Notes: generated by a model not told the origin, from the sequence alone. A DNA stretch of 64,000 bases from Pseudomonas sp. 6D_7.1_Bac1 (GCF_025465945.1 NZ_JANLNW010000074.1:1-64000); one strand, 5' to 3'; positions 23,878-32,979 are shown, counted from the first letter of the stretch. Numbers and translations: made by a program.

Positions 23878-23906
23878 AATATATACAGCCCTTCCCGTCT
23901 AAGCAA
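23878..23906 (-). promoter_or_regulatory. Predicted sigma70 promoter of tRNA-Leu
   Basis: On the minus strand, TTGCTT (23906-23901), a 17-base spacer and TATATT (23883-23878) are followed by a C-rich discriminator (CCTCCCCC). The tRNA begins about 78 bases further. The displaced tRNA would need its own promoter; this one lies between it and the oldest tRNA-Cys scar. Confidence 0.55.
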
Positions 23907-23953
23907 GTTCATTGACGTCAAATTCAAGACAAAATCTTGCTGTGTACCGCAAA

Positions 23954-24042
23954 TAAAAAGCTCCGTAAATCAGTGATCTGCGGAGCTATTTATAGTAGCG
24001 GCCGAGGTCAGTATCGAACCGGCGTAGGTGGATTTGAAATCT
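23954..24042 (-). repeat. Displaced 3' end of tRNA-Cys with terminator, copy 4 (oldest)
   Basis: A stem-loop (AAGCTCCG / CGGAGCT) is followed by a sequence matching the 3' part of tRNA-Cys with about 5 mismatches in 45 bases; the anticodon position reads TCA in place of GCA. The conserved arm TCCGCAA occurs at 24086-24092, as in the other copies. This is an attachment scar. Confidence 0.75.
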
Positions 24043-24049
24043 ACCTACA

Positions 24050-24532
24050 AAGCTACGTGTTTCAAAAGCCTAGCATGAGGCCAGCTCCGCAACCAACTGA
24101 TTTTTAAAGGCTTGCGAGCTGCGGCTCTCGGAGATGGGGTGTTGCGCGACTACCTGGTGGTGGCAATGGCACTCATCTTTGTGCCCGACGACTGACCCGG
24201 CTCTGCCGCGATGTCACCGACGCCCCCATGATAATGCCTGTGCCCGCGCCGTCGAAGAACGCAAATGCGTCACTGCTGATCACCGCAAGACCTGCAGGTG
24301 CGCTGGATAAGCGCTACCGGTATTTTTGCTTGGCAGAAACGACCTATAGTCAGCACCACCGCGCCGGGTACTGAGCCTTCATTTGCTACACCGTTAACAA
24401 AAAGACTCACACCGTTTTGGTACCGCCAGTATTGCCGATTGGGCATACTGGATTAAATGGAATCATGAGATTTGGCGGTCGTACGTACTGACCGCCTGAT
24501 TAAATTGCTGCACTTAACAACATGGAGTGTTT
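24050..24532 (+). other. Decayed region upstream of the tail spike gene
   Basis: About 480 bases without an intact gene. At roughly 24180-24330 one plus-strand frame gives a plausible protein fragment (TRLCRDVTDAP and, after a frame change, CARAVEERK), which might be from a phage lysis gene; this is weak. The tail spike start has GGAG five bases upstream. Confidence 0.35.
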
Positions 24533-26362
24533 ATGCCTAACGATACTTTAGCTCAAGCAGTAGATACACTATCCGCCATCAATAAAGTAACGAACGCCGG
24601 AACAGTACACGTGGCCAATGCTACTAGCGTAGATGCTGCTTTAGTTGGCTGGACTCGGGCACCTATGGCGTCTCTTAACATGGGCACTGTCGCCGCATCA
24701 TTAGGCACTACCTGGATCAGCGTTTGGGAATTCGTCAATCTGATTACCAATAAGCCTAGCCCGTCCGACCCGACTACATGGGATTGGACTCCGGCCATTG
24801 CTGGTGCACAGGCGGAAGCTCGGTCCATGGCCAAAGCAGCCTATGGAGGTTATGGCGTAAGTTTTACTGCCGGAATTTATCCGGTTACCCGAATCATTCA
24901 CTACAGTGGCACGCCGCTTCAAGGGATGGGCTCTGCTAATACCTTCCTCCCCGCACTGCCTTTTGACCCTGCCAATGGCAAGCCCTATGGCATGCTGGAA
25001 CTGGCGCCTGGAGTGGTACAGGGTGCGCACATCAGTGGTATTACATTTTGCGGATCGCCGTCTTATGTATACGGGACACCTGCGGTTAACCCAAACCAAT
25101 GGGGTTTCTACTGCCATGCACAGTACGACGCCAGCTATGTAGAGGGCGGCTTCTGGCACTCAAATCTGATCGATGTGTGTTTTTGGAACTTCAAAAAAGG
25201 CATCTGGTCTCGCGGCGGTTATACTCAAGCCAACTCTAAGCGACCACACCAGTGGATTAATTTTTCTGGTGTTCAAGTTGAAGTACAGGATGGGGGTGAG
25301 CCTTGGTTGTTTACTGGGCAGCATGGGCAAATTTCAGTACGCGGCGGCCACGGTAAAAGCATCAGCTCCGCGGTTGTCAAGCGTGCGCTGTACTCGGTCA
25401 AAGTGGCTGTCGACCCTGATCCTTCAACCACTGCGTATCAAGGTATCAATGGTGAGAGTACTTCGGATGTTTCTGGCGTAGGTAATGCCACTCGAGCCGG
25501 TCACAATATTATTTTTAGTGATGGCTTCTCGTTTCAGGGATCGCAGAAGGGTCTTTGGGTCAATGGCCCTGCGCGTAATATTACATCTGATGGTTGCTGG
25601 TACGAGACCCTGGCACAAGCAGTGACCATGGTAGGCGACGGTAGTATTAGTCTGTCTAATAACCATTTTGCCAATGCCGGTATTGGCACCACAGCAGGTG
25701 GATTGCCCGGAACAGGTTATATTGTGACTTTAGGCGCTAAAGGCCAGATTGATTGGGGTCCGGGTAACGTCGTAGAAGGGTCTTATGATCACTTGGTTTC
25801 CAATACGTCTTCCGGGGCCAACGAATGCAATGGTATTAACTGGTGGGGTTGCCTGCGTACTGATGCTACTGGACCTACCGTACTACCTGCCTTGCCACAA
25901 AAATCGCCTGCCATGGACGCTAGCGGCAACATTGATATGGGCACACATCGCTTTGGGACAATAGCCCCTAATGCTGATCGCACTGTACGATTGTCCCATA
26001 TATCCAGCAATTTGCTGCCAGGACAAACTTTAGTACTTCGAGCAACTACCGGCCCTGTCACTATTAAGAGTGCTGCGGGCAGTAACATGATAACTGGCAC
26101 AGGACGGGACATTACTATCCCCGTTGGTGGTATAGCCACCTTCCTGCGCATACAACCTTATGTGGCGGGTGCTGAATTCTTGCTTCAGTCTGTATCTGCC
26201 CACACGGCTTCTGCTGTGCCTACTGACGGATTTTATTACACTCAAGGGCATGTCATTGAAAACATTGCTACCGCTGCCGGTGTCCCGGATCGGTGGAAGT
26301 GCACTACTTCAGGACTGGCTGGCACTACAGCAGTATTCAAAGCCGCAGCTGTATTAACGTAA
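24533..26362 (+). CDS. Phage tail-spike-like beta-helix protein, 609 aa
   Basis: A long Gly/Ser/Asn/Thr-rich protein without signal peptide. The N-terminal 100 residues (NDTLAQAVDTLSAINKVTNA) look like a virion-attachment part. The centre has parallel beta-helix character: ISGITFCG, FWNFKKGIWSRGG, ARNITSDGCWYETLAQAVTM, ISLSNNHFANAGIGTT. The end has a small strand-rich domain (DGFYYTQGHVIENIATAAG). This is the usual layout of tail spikes that bind or cleave surface polysaccharide. ATG 24533 is preferred over one two codons earlier because GGAG fits it. It has no phage structural neighbours and lies alone between two attachment scars. Confidence 0.75.
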   Translation: MPNDTLAQAVDTLSAINKVTNAGTVHVANATSVDAALVGWTRAPMASLNMGTVAASLGTTWISVWEFVNLITNKPSPSDPTTWDWTPAIAGAQAEARSMAKAAYGGYGVSFTAGIYPVTRIIHYSGTPLQGMGSANTFLPALPFDPANGKPYGMLELAPGVVQGAHISGITFCGSPSYVYGTPAVNPNQWGFYCHAQYDASYVEGGFWHSNLIDVCFWNFKKGIWSRGGYTQANSKRPHQWINFSGVQVEVQDGGEPWLFTGQHGQISVRGGHGKSISSAVVKRALYSVKVAVDPDPSTTAYQGINGESTSDVSGVGNATRAGHNIIFSDGFSFQGSQKGLWVNGPARNITSDGCWYETLAQAVTMVGDGSISLSNNHFANAGIGTTAGGLPGTGYIVTLGAKGQIDWGPGNVVEGSYDHLVSNTSSGANECNGINWWGCLRTDATGPTVLPALPQKSPAMDASGNIDMGTHRFGTIAPNADRTVRLSHISSNLLPGQTLVLRATTGPVTIKSAAGSNMITGTGRDITIPVGGIATFLRIQPYVAGAEFLLQSVSAHTASAVPTDGFYYTQGHVIENIATAAGVPDRWKCTTSGLAGTTAVFKAAAVLT

Positions 26363-26370
26363 AAAATCGA

Positions 26371-26459
26371 GGAAAAACCCCGTAGATCATTGATCTACGG
26401 GGTTTTCAAAAGTAGAGACCGAGGTCGGAATCGAGCCGGCGCAGGTGGATTTGCAATCC
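26371..26459 (-). repeat. Displaced 3' end of tRNA-Cys with terminator, copy 3
   Basis: AACCCCGTAGATCA / TGATCTACGGGGTT stem, then GAGACCGAGGTCGG onwards, matching the tRNA-Cys 3' part with about 3 mismatches in 45 bases and keeping the GCA anticodon context (GATTTGCAATCC). The arm GTTCCACAA lies at 26501. The hairpin also serves as terminator of the tail spike gene. Confidence 0.8.
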
Positions 26460-26555
26460 AACTATAAAATTATGTATTTCAATAAGTTAGTACTACATCC
26501 GTTCCACAATCCAGCATTTTTTGACAGCCTACAGCCCTCGTGGGCTGCGGGGGGC

Positions 26556-26618
26556 ACCATCGACCGAAATGAAGAGCTCATCAAAATGACACTAGCGGTG
26601 CTGATGGCACCGGAGTGA
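26556..26618 (+). pseudogene. 3' fragment of the small dispersed gene family
   Basis: Encodes TIDRNEELIKMTLAVLMAPE and a stop, differing from the 3' end of the broken gene at 33758-33967 (LMTPE) by one residue. There is no start; the upstream part is lost. Confidence 0.7.
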
Positions 26619-26681
26619 TCCTGCGCCCTCCGCTAGTCGCATCGCCCTCACCTGTTTTTTAACCTCAGCAGCTCAGCCATT

Positions 26682-26698
26682 GCTCGACTAGGCTATAA
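26682..26698 (+). promoter_or_regulatory. Promoter-like motif TCGACTAGGCTATAA, copy 2
   Basis: Nearly identical to the motif at 13451-13469, which precedes an intact member of the small gene family. Here it precedes an ATGGAAGAC (26720), the same three codons that start the 13492 gene, just before the true start of the GGDEF protein at 26741. Confidence 0.45.
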
Positions 26699-26740
26699 AT
26701 TTCCACAGGAACCAAAACCATGGAAGACTTGGAGGGAACC

Positions 26741-28171
26741 ATGAGCACTATCATCGCCACCGGCGAGCCACCCAAAGCCATCCGTCTCATCATCAAGGTT
26801 TATGCCTGCTTGCTGCTCGCAGGATTTGCGTTTATTCCAGCCTATCTGATTGGCTACTTATACTTTTTTCAGGACCCCACCCTTTTATTCGAGGACCACG
26901 CGTTCCATATAATTGCGATCTCGGCAGCCACCCTGGAAGGTTTGTTTGTTACTTACGTAACGTGGCGCTGCTATCAGGTTTCGGGAGAGCCGCTGCTGCG
27001 ATGGATGACGCTTGGCTTTCTCGGTTTTGTACTGATCTACACGTTGCATGGTGCGTTCACTGGGCTTGCACACCACAATATCTGGCTCTTCCTGCTTTAT
27101 GGACCGGCCTCTCGACTGGTCATGGCGATTCTGCTGTTAGTCGGAATGCTGTCGTACCACCGCCCACCTGATGCCGCGGACCAACGAATGAAGCCCCGCC
27201 CGTGGTTGACCTGGATAGGACTGTTCCTGCTGGTTGACCTGGCAGTGGCATACGTTGCGTATTCGCCGATCGCCAGCACTCCCGCCGTGCGCCTCTCGCT
27301 GGAAGGCGGTGCCCTCGTTTTTTCAACATTGAACGTGGCAATGCTCCTGCTGCGCCGTATCCGTTCGCCGCTGATGGTGATTTTTATCATCTCGGTCACC
27401 GCGTTCGCGTTGTCATCTCTAGCATTCATCCTTGCACGTCCGTGGAACCACATGTGGTGGCTGGCTCATGCGATCTTCGCCGCTGGATTCTTCCTGTTGA
27501 GCTATGGGGTAGTGCAAGCGTTCCTCACCACGCACTCGTTCTCGACGATTTACAGCCAAGAGGAGCTGATGGTGCGTCTTGCCGAGTCGATGGCGTACAC
27601 CGAGAGCGCCCTGATGGAGCTTCAGCGCACCAATCAAGAACTCGGGCACCTCGCGGCAACCGATCCACTGACAGGGGCTGATAATCGGCGTCGATTCATG
27701 GAGCGGGTCGAAACCGAAATTGGCCGGACCAAGCGCGGTGGTGCACCGTTCTCCGTGCTGGCACTTGATCTGGACAATTTCAAGTCCATCAATGATCGCT
27801 TCGGGCATCAGGTTGGCGATGACATCCTGAAGGGGTTCGTGCAGAAATGCCTCGATTCGATCCGGCCATATGACGGCGTAGCCCGAGTGGGCGGGGAAGA
27901 ATTCATGATACTGCTACCTCAGACGTCCCTTGAAGGTGCCCGCGTAATCGCTGAGCGCCTGCGAACCACCGTCGCAAATACTTCTTTTAATAGCGGCCTG
28001 CAGTGGTTAACCGTGGTCACAGTGAGCATTGGCGTATCGCAATCTAACCGCGACGGCGACACCATCGAGGCAATTTTGCAGGTAGCCGATCAACGCTTGT
28101 ATCACGCAAAACACCAAGGCCGAAACCGTGTGGTCACCACCATCAAAACCAGCCTCCAGCCTCTGCCATGA
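26741..28171 (+). CDS. Membrane-bound diguanylate cyclase, 476 aa
   Basis: The N-terminal half holds about seven to eight hydrophobic helices (about 15-285), a membrane sensor of MASE/7TM type. A GGDEF domain follows (about 305-465) with DPLTGADNRRRF, ALDLDNFKSINDRFGHQVGD, the active-site GGEEF and an RPYD inhibitory site five residues before it. It should make cyclic di-GMP. ATG 26741 has GGAGG five bases upstream; an upstream ATG (26720) shares its first codons with another gene family and is probably vestigial. It lies inside the middle tRNA-Cys element as cargo. Confidence 0.9.
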   Translation: MSTIIATGEPPKAIRLIIKVYACLLLAGFAFIPAYLIGYLYFFQDPTLLFEDHAFHIIAISAATLEGLFVTYVTWRCYQVSGEPLLRWMTLGFLGFVLIYTLHGAFTGLAHHNIWLFLLYGPASRLVMAILLLVGMLSYHRPPDAADQRMKPRPWLTWIGLFLLVDLAVAYVAYSPIASTPAVRLSLEGGALVFSTLNVAMLLLRRIRSPLMVIFIISVTAFALSSLAFILARPWNHMWWLAHAIFAAGFFLLSYGVVQAFLTTHSFSTIYSQEELMVRLAESMAYTESALMELQRTNQELGHLAATDPLTGADNRRRFMERVETEIGRTKRGGAPFSVLALDLDNFKSINDRFGHQVGDDILKGFVQKCLDSIRPYDGVARVGGEEFMILLPQTSLEGARVIAERLRTTVANTSFNSGLQWLTVVTVSIGVSQSNRDGDTIEAILQVADQRLYHAKHQGRNRVVTTIKTSLQPLP

Positions 28172-28506
28172 CCCTACATTTTCATGTCCGGGCATCGGAA
28201 ATCTCAGGCCCGCACCGCCACGGCCGCTATCAAAATCAGCATGATTCTTCCTTGTCCTGTAGCAAGTGACTACCGTTCGTCCAAGCCGAGGAACTGTAGC
28301 CCTTTCCTCGTCTACACCTTAAAACATGAGACACCGGGTCGCATGGTGGAATACGCCCTTACAGCGTTCATTCGACCACAGCGCCTCGCCTGGATATGGA
28401 TACGCGAAAGGATTGGGCGTCAGGCATTGAATTCGATGGCATCCGAAGCGCCATACGGAACTGCAGCACCTCAAGCTTCGTGTTTCATTTCTCTAGGAAT
28501 AGAAAA
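28172..28506 (+). other. Intergenic region after the GGDEF gene
   Basis: About 335 bases. Open frames exist in two plus-strand frames, but none has a ribosome-binding site or a recognisable protein; I see no supported gene. Confidence 0.4.
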
Positions 28507-28836
28507 ATGACTATCAGCTCCAAAAACTGGCATGCATGGCTGAACACGATGCCACCGAAGCCGGGCGACTTTCATGTCGTCGGAGATGTTGATGTTGCCA
28601 ATCCGGGAGTCGAGGCCTATCTGACCATGCGAGCCCTGCAGGGTCGTAACACGGCATCACTCATGCTGGATCTGCACTTGATCCAGCGCCCAGGAAACTG
28701 GATTCAACAAATGAGCTGCGCGCAAGCCAGGTTCTCCAGGGTCATGCATCCAGACTCGCCTCACTACACAACGGTTGAAATTTTCTACAATGGTGAGCGA
28801 ATAGCGTTTATCGACAAAATTCCAACCATCTCCTGA
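28507..28836 (+). CDS. Hypothetical protein, 109 aa
   Basis: AGGA lies ten to eleven bases before the ATG. A soluble strand-rich protein: NWHAWLNTMPPKPGDFHVVG, DVDVANPGVEAYLTMRALQG, LMLDLHLIQRPGN, VEIFYNGERIAFIDKIPTI. The pattern of short strands around a GDVDVxN motif is one I have seen in small uncharacterised proteins, but I cannot name it. An island gene of unknown role. Confidence 0.6.
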   Translation: MTISSKNWHAWLNTMPPKPGDFHVVGDVDVANPGVEAYLTMRALQGRNTASLMLDLHLIQRPGNWIQQMSCAQARFSRVMHPDSPHYTTVEIFYNGERIAFIDKIPTIS

Positions 28837-28966
28837 CTGTTCGGCTCAGTCATCGGCAGGGCGTCGGAGGAGAAAGGGGATCAATGAGCCCAATGCGTTG
28901 GTGCGCGAGCAGTTGGCCAAAGTCGCAGCTACTTATCCCTGTATCGGCAATCAGACTCATTGATCG

Positions 28967-29311
28967 TTGCCCAACTCAATGTTGGGCGATTTCCATTTAA
29001 CCAAATGGAGGTGCAGTGGCACGCAGATAGCAGCCATGCACTGTTTTTTTAACAAAGCAGCTTCTGCACGTCTAATAACCTTTTTCACCGGCCTTATAGG
29101 CCCGGGAAATATCCCTGCTCAGGGCATGGAGCGAATGCCGGTCATGCTGGAAGAGGACTACAGCAAGTGGCTCGACAAGATGGACTACGATGCCCTCCCC
29201 ACCTTCATTATGGACTCTGAGCCCCTCCTCACTTGCAAAATGCAAAGCGGCGACCTTTCCAGACCTGACCTGCCGCCATCAATTTCCTCCTTGTATCCTT
29301 TTGACAATTGA
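28967..29311 (+). pseudogene. Possible remnant of an SRAP (YedK/HMCES-type) gene
   Basis: The segment ERMPVMLEEDYSKWLD resembles the end of SRAP-domain proteins (HDRMPVVL..WLD), which shield abasic sites in single-stranded DNA. The N-terminal catalytic Cys region is absent and the frame before it is not recognisable, so this would be a truncated remnant. Weak evidence. Confidence 0.3.
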
Positions 29312-29344
29312 GGGTAATGGCAATACGATTGTGGCACTTCAAAA

Positions 29345-29378
29345 CGCCCTCCCGGCTTCCCGGGAGGGCGTTTTTTTT
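29345..29378 (+). terminator. Strong Rho-independent terminator
   Basis: CGCCCTCCCG / CGGGAGGGCG stem, six-base loop and eight T. It isolates the hydrolase gene at 29412 from upstream transcription; a promoter for that gene must lie in or after the hairpin region, or transcription passes through it. Confidence 0.9.
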
Positions 29379-29411
29379 GGGCTTCCCTCCCAAAAAAAGG
29401 AACACCGTGAA

Positions 29412-30209
29412 ATGAATAGCCTCCCCTCCTCGCAGCCAGCACCCAGTACTGGCCTGGGCTACACGAAATATGGAAACGGGCCGGAGTGTGTGCTGGTCAT
29501 GCATGACTGGCTTGGTGATCATACGAACTACAGCGCCGTGATGCCCTATCTCGACACAGCCGCGTTCACCTACACCTTCGTGGATCTGCGTGGGTATGGA
29601 AAATCCATCCACCTGACAGGCAGCTACACCATCGACGAAATCGCCGACGACTGCCTCAGGCTCGTTGACCAGTTGGGCTGGCAGCGTTTTCATCTGCTGG
29701 GACACTCCATGACCGGCATGGCAACGCAGCGTATAGCCGCCAACGCACCTTCCCGTGTAAAGAGCGCGATAGCCGTATGCCCTGTTTCCGCGGCAGGCAA
29801 TCGCCTTGAAGGTGAGGCCTTGAGCTTCTTTGCCAGTACCTGCAACAACGACGAAGCACTCCGTCGACTGGTCAAGTTCGTGACAGGAGGCCTCTCGGAC
29901 ACCTGGGCTGACGTAAAACTGCGCCAGAACCGGGAACGCGTCGCCCCCGGTTGTCGCCGGGCTTACCTTGACATGCTCACAAGGACCCATTTCGTCGAGG
30001 ATGTTCGCGGACTCGAAACACCCTTCCTGGTACTGGTGGGAGACAAGGATCCAGGGTTGGGAAAGGACGCCATGCAGCAGACCTTTCTTGCCTGGCACCC
30101 GAATACGCAGGTGCTGACGATACCGAACTGTGGACACTATCCCATGCAGGAATGCCCACCCTACTTTGCCAAGATGATCGAGAGTTTCCTGCATACCCAT
30201 GCTGATTAA
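29412..30209 (+). CDS. Alpha/beta hydrolase, 265 aa
   Basis: A classic alpha/beta-fold hydrolase: HDWLGDHTNYSAV near the N-terminus, FVDLRGYGKS, the nucleophile GHSMTGM, acid DKDPG, and catalytic HYP in CGHYPMQECP. It resembles the MhpC/bromoperoxidase-type esterases. The ATG at 29412 is preferred over an earlier frame that would run through the terminator hairpin; AAGGAA lies ten to eleven bases upstream. Island cargo; substrate unknown. Confidence 0.85.
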   Translation: MNSLPSSQPAPSTGLGYTKYGNGPECVLVMHDWLGDHTNYSAVMPYLDTAAFTYTFVDLRGYGKSIHLTGSYTIDEIADDCLRLVDQLGWQRFHLLGHSMTGMATQRIAANAPSRVKSAIAVCPVSAAGNRLEGEALSFFASTCNNDEALRRLVKFVTGGLSDTWADVKLRQNRERVAPGCRRAYLDMLTRTHFVEDVRGLETPFLVLVGDKDPGLGKDAMQQTFLAWHPNTQVLTIPNCGHYPMQECPPYFAKMIESFLHTHAD

Positions 30210-30394
30210 TCCAGCACTGCAAAACAGACTTGATCACCTCAGCGACATGCCGCTGGAGCACATCAGCCTTAGCCTCGGACAAGATTGCATTACAACTTTG
30301 TCATTGTGCTGTTCGTCGGCTGTTGGAGTTGCCTTGTTACTGTGAACTCACTGCCAAACAACAGGCAGCCCACCTTAGACAGGGAGATACTGCC

Positions 30395-30649
30395 ATGAAA
30401 CTGTTCATACTCGGATTCGCCGCCCTCCTCGCCACCGGTTCAGCCTTCGCCGATACCACCGACACCTCGGCGGTGATCCACGACAAGACCGGTTTCTTCA
30501 TTCGCCTGGACGTTGCGAAAGTCAAATCCATGACTGACATCTCGGACCAATGTGGCGTAATTCCGGCCCGTCTCGATTACATGGATCATCAGGGACGGGA
30601 ACATGTGCTGGACTATCAGGTTCAAGGACGTTGCACGAACGAAAACTGA
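30395..30649 (+). CDS. DUF2790 family periplasmic protein, 84 aa
   Basis: A cleavable signal peptide (MKLFILGFAALLATGSAFAD) precedes a small mature domain with LDVAKVKSMTDISDQCGV and ARLDYMDHQGREHVLDYQVQ, as in the DUF2790 proteins of Pseudomonas, which are often found beside heavy-metal two-component genes. AGGGAG lies eight bases before the ATG. It sits directly upstream of the regulator and kinase and is likely under their control. Role unknown. Confidence 0.85.
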   Translation: MKLFILGFAALLATGSAFADTTDTSAVIHDKTGFFIRLDVAKVKSMTDISDQCGVIPARLDYMDHQGREHVLDYQVQGRCTNEN

Positions 30650-30795
30650 TGGAATGCTTTATGCACATGGCTGTCCGAGAGCAGGCAATACGCAACACAA
30701 CCTGATCATTGGGCTAAACTTGCGTGTAGCCTGCTCTCGGCTTTCAGGTCCGTTTTTTGTGGATCGAATACCGAAACTGTACCAAGGTAATTCTC

Positions 30796-31467
30796 ATGAA
30801 CATCCTTGTAGTGGAAGACGAACCCAAGGCGGGCAATTACTTACTCAATGGTCTGCAGGAGCAGGGATACTCCGTCAGCTTGGCCCGCGATGGCGTTGAT
30901 GGTTTACACCAGGCCCTGGAAACGCCTTTCGACGTCATCGTGCTGGATGTGATGATGCCGAAGATGGACGGCTGGGAAGTACTGCGCCGCCTGCGCAAGG
31001 AAGCTGACACGCCGGTACTGTTCCTGACCGCGCGGGATGACATCGCCGACCGAATCAAAGGCCTGGAGTTAGGGGCCGACGACTACCTGATCAAACCCTT
31101 TTCTTTCGCCGAGCTGGTCGCGCGCCTGCGCACCCTGACCCGCCGAGGTCCGACCCGGGAAGAAGACCAACTGCAGATCGCCGACCTGCAGATTGATGTA
31201 ATCAAACGCCGCGTCACCCGGGCCGGCGTGCGAGTGACGCTGACAAACAAGGAGTTTGCATTGTTGCACCTGCTCGCCACGCATCAGGATCAGGTGCTGT
31301 CTCGTTCACTGATCGCCTCCCGGGTCTGGGACATGAACTTTGACAGCGACACCAACGTGGTGGACGTGGCTGTGCGACGCCTGCGCCTGAAAATCGACGA
31401 CCCTTTCCAGCTGAAGCTGATCCACAGTGTGCGGGGCATTGGCTACCGCTTTGATACGCAACCATGA
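30796..31467 (+). CDS. OmpR-type response regulator (heavy-metal CopR/IrlR/CzcR-like), 223 aa
   Basis: Receiver domain (1-115) with the acidic pocket EDE at residues 8-10, phosphorylatable Asp51 (VLDVMMPKMDGW) and Lys101 (LIKPFSF), then a C-terminal winged helix (about 125-222) with TNKEFALLHLLATHQDQVLS and RGIGYRF. This matches the CopR/CzcR/IrlR heavy-metal regulators. AAGG precedes the ATG. It overlaps the kinase start by four bases (ATGA). Inferred to activate DUF2790 and its own operon; the metal is unknown and no efflux genes are adjacent. Confidence 0.93.
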   Translation: MNILVVEDEPKAGNYLLNGLQEQGYSVSLARDGVDGLHQALETPFDVIVLDVMMPKMDGWEVLRRLRKEADTPVLFLTARDDIADRIKGLELGADDYLIKPFSFAELVARLRTLTRRGPTREEDQLQIADLQIDVIKRRVTRAGVRVTLTNKEFALLHLLATHQDQVLSRSLIASRVWDMNFDSDTNVVDVAVRRLRLKIDDPFQLKLIHSVRGIGYRFDTQP

Positions 31468-32909
31468 ACCATCGCCATTACTCCCTGACGCTGCGCCTGG
31501 CTGTGGTGTTTGCCTTGCTGGCCTTCGCCCTGCTGGCAACCACCGGCGTCGCACTGTACCGCGAGCTTGAACGCGAACTGATACAACGCGACGAGTCCAC
31601 CCTGGTCTACCGCGTAGATCAGCTGCGTAATTTTCTCAATGGCAGCAATACGCTGGAACTGATCAGGACCAAACCTGTGCTGTTTCAGAACATGCTGGGC
31701 AATCGCGAGTACGTACTCACTGTTGGCATTTCAGGGGAAGCCCCTTTACTACAGGTCAATCCCAGAGATATCGATATTCCCGACCTCACTCCCGTGGCAA
31801 TGGACCATTCCCTGGCACTGACCGATGTACAGCATCTACCCGCCGTGAACGGTACCCCGTTCGCGGCCATCTCCGCGAGTATCGACTCGGGCAAGCTGAA
31901 AATGACCATTGGCTGCCTGATGACCGAACGAACCGCAGTGCTCGCCAGCTATCGTCTCAGCGTATACCTCCTCGCAGGTCTCGCGGCCATTGTCCTGGCG
32001 CTGGCTGGATATCTAATGGTTCACCGCGGTTTGTTGCCCCTCAGACGCCTGGCGCATCAAGCCCACGGTATCGGTATTGGCAATCTGACAGAGCGACTCG
32101 ACGGCCGAGGCGCCCCGAAGGAGTTGCTCCCGATGATCGACTCTTTCAACACCATGCTTGAGCGACTCGCCAAGGGTTTTGCGCAACTGAGCCAGGTCTC
32201 GACTGACATGGCCCACGAACTACGCACGCCCATCAACAACTTGCTGGGTGAAACCCAGGTCGCCATGCAGCAGAACCGCAGCATGGAACATTACCAGCAG
32301 TTGCTCGCCTCCAATGTCGAAGAACTCGAACGCCTGACACGCATGCTCGACAACATGCTGTTCCTCGCTCGTACTGACCCCGGTAGCGCTCGTGATCAGC
32401 GCCAGGAACTGGACGCCGCCGACGAGCTGGAACGCGTAGCCGATTACTTTGAAGGTCTGGCCGCGGACGTCGATATCACCATCCGCACGGAGGGCGACGG
32501 CCTTATCTGGGCCGAGCCAACGCTGCTACGCCGCGCCTTGGCTAACCTGTGTGCCAATGCGATAAAATATGGTGCACCTCATTCCGAACTGTTGATCCAG
32601 GCCACGCCGTCCGAGGATGGCATCAATCTGCGCGTGCGCAACTACGGAACAACCATCCCGGCGGAACACCTTCCAAGATTATTCGAGCGTTTCTACCGCG
32701 TTGATCAATCACGCGAGCGCTCCGCCCTGTCCAATGGCCTGGGGCTTTCGATCGTAGCCACTATCATGCAGCTGCATAGTGGCCGCTACAGCGTCACCAG
32801 CGAGAATGGCGTGACCTGTTTCGAGCTGTTTTTCCCCATGCAGGATCAGCAAGAGCGTCAGGCCGGCTTTCAAACCGGCCCAGACCCCCTCGCCCCAGCA
32901 TCGTCGTGA
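31464..32909 (+). CDS. Heavy-metal-type sensor histidine kinase, 481 aa
   Basis: Membrane sensor kinase: transmembrane helix (about 10-32), periplasmic domain (about 33-158), second transmembrane helix (about 160-182), HAMP, HisKA with the phosphorylated His in DMAHELRTPINNL, and HATPase with ANLCANAIKYG and NGLGLSIV. It matches CopS/CusS/IrlS-type heavy-metal kinases. It is translationally coupled to the regulator by a four-base overlap and is followed by a terminator. Confidence 0.92.
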   Translation: MNHRHYSLTLRLAVVFALLAFALLATTGVALYRELERELIQRDESTLVYRVDQLRNFLNGSNTLELIRTKPVLFQNMLGNREYVLTVGISGEAPLLQVNPRDIDIPDLTPVAMDHSLALTDVQHLPAVNGTPFAAISASIDSGKLKMTIGCLMTERTAVLASYRLSVYLLAGLAAIVLALAGYLMVHRGLLPLRRLAHQAHGIGIGNLTERLDGRGAPKELLPMIDSFNTMLERLAKGFAQLSQVSTDMAHELRTPINNLLGETQVAMQQNRSMEHYQQLLASNVEELERLTRMLDNMLFLARTDPGSARDQRQELDAADELERVADYFEGLAADVDITIRTEGDGLIWAEPTLLRRALANLCANAIKYGAPHSELLIQATPSEDGINLRVRNYGTTIPAEHLPRLFERFYRVDQSRERSALSNGLGLSIVATIMQLHSGRYSVTSENGVTCFELFFPMQDQQERQAGFQTGPDPLAPASS

Positions 32910-32979
32910 AACGCCCCTCCCCCGGTTGATCTTCATCGAACTTCGACAGCAAGCTCCGTCACAAGAGACGCCAAAAGCA

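Noticed and set aside
23998..24042. tRNA-like sequence with anticodon TCA (selenocysteine-like)
   Set aside because: Only the 3' part of a tRNA is present, the 5' half is missing, and it matches the tRNA-Cys scars. It is an attachment remnant, not a tRNA gene.
28184..28510. Plus-strand open frame of 108 codons
   Set aside because: No ribosome-binding site, no recognisable protein; overlaps the start of the supported gene at 28507.
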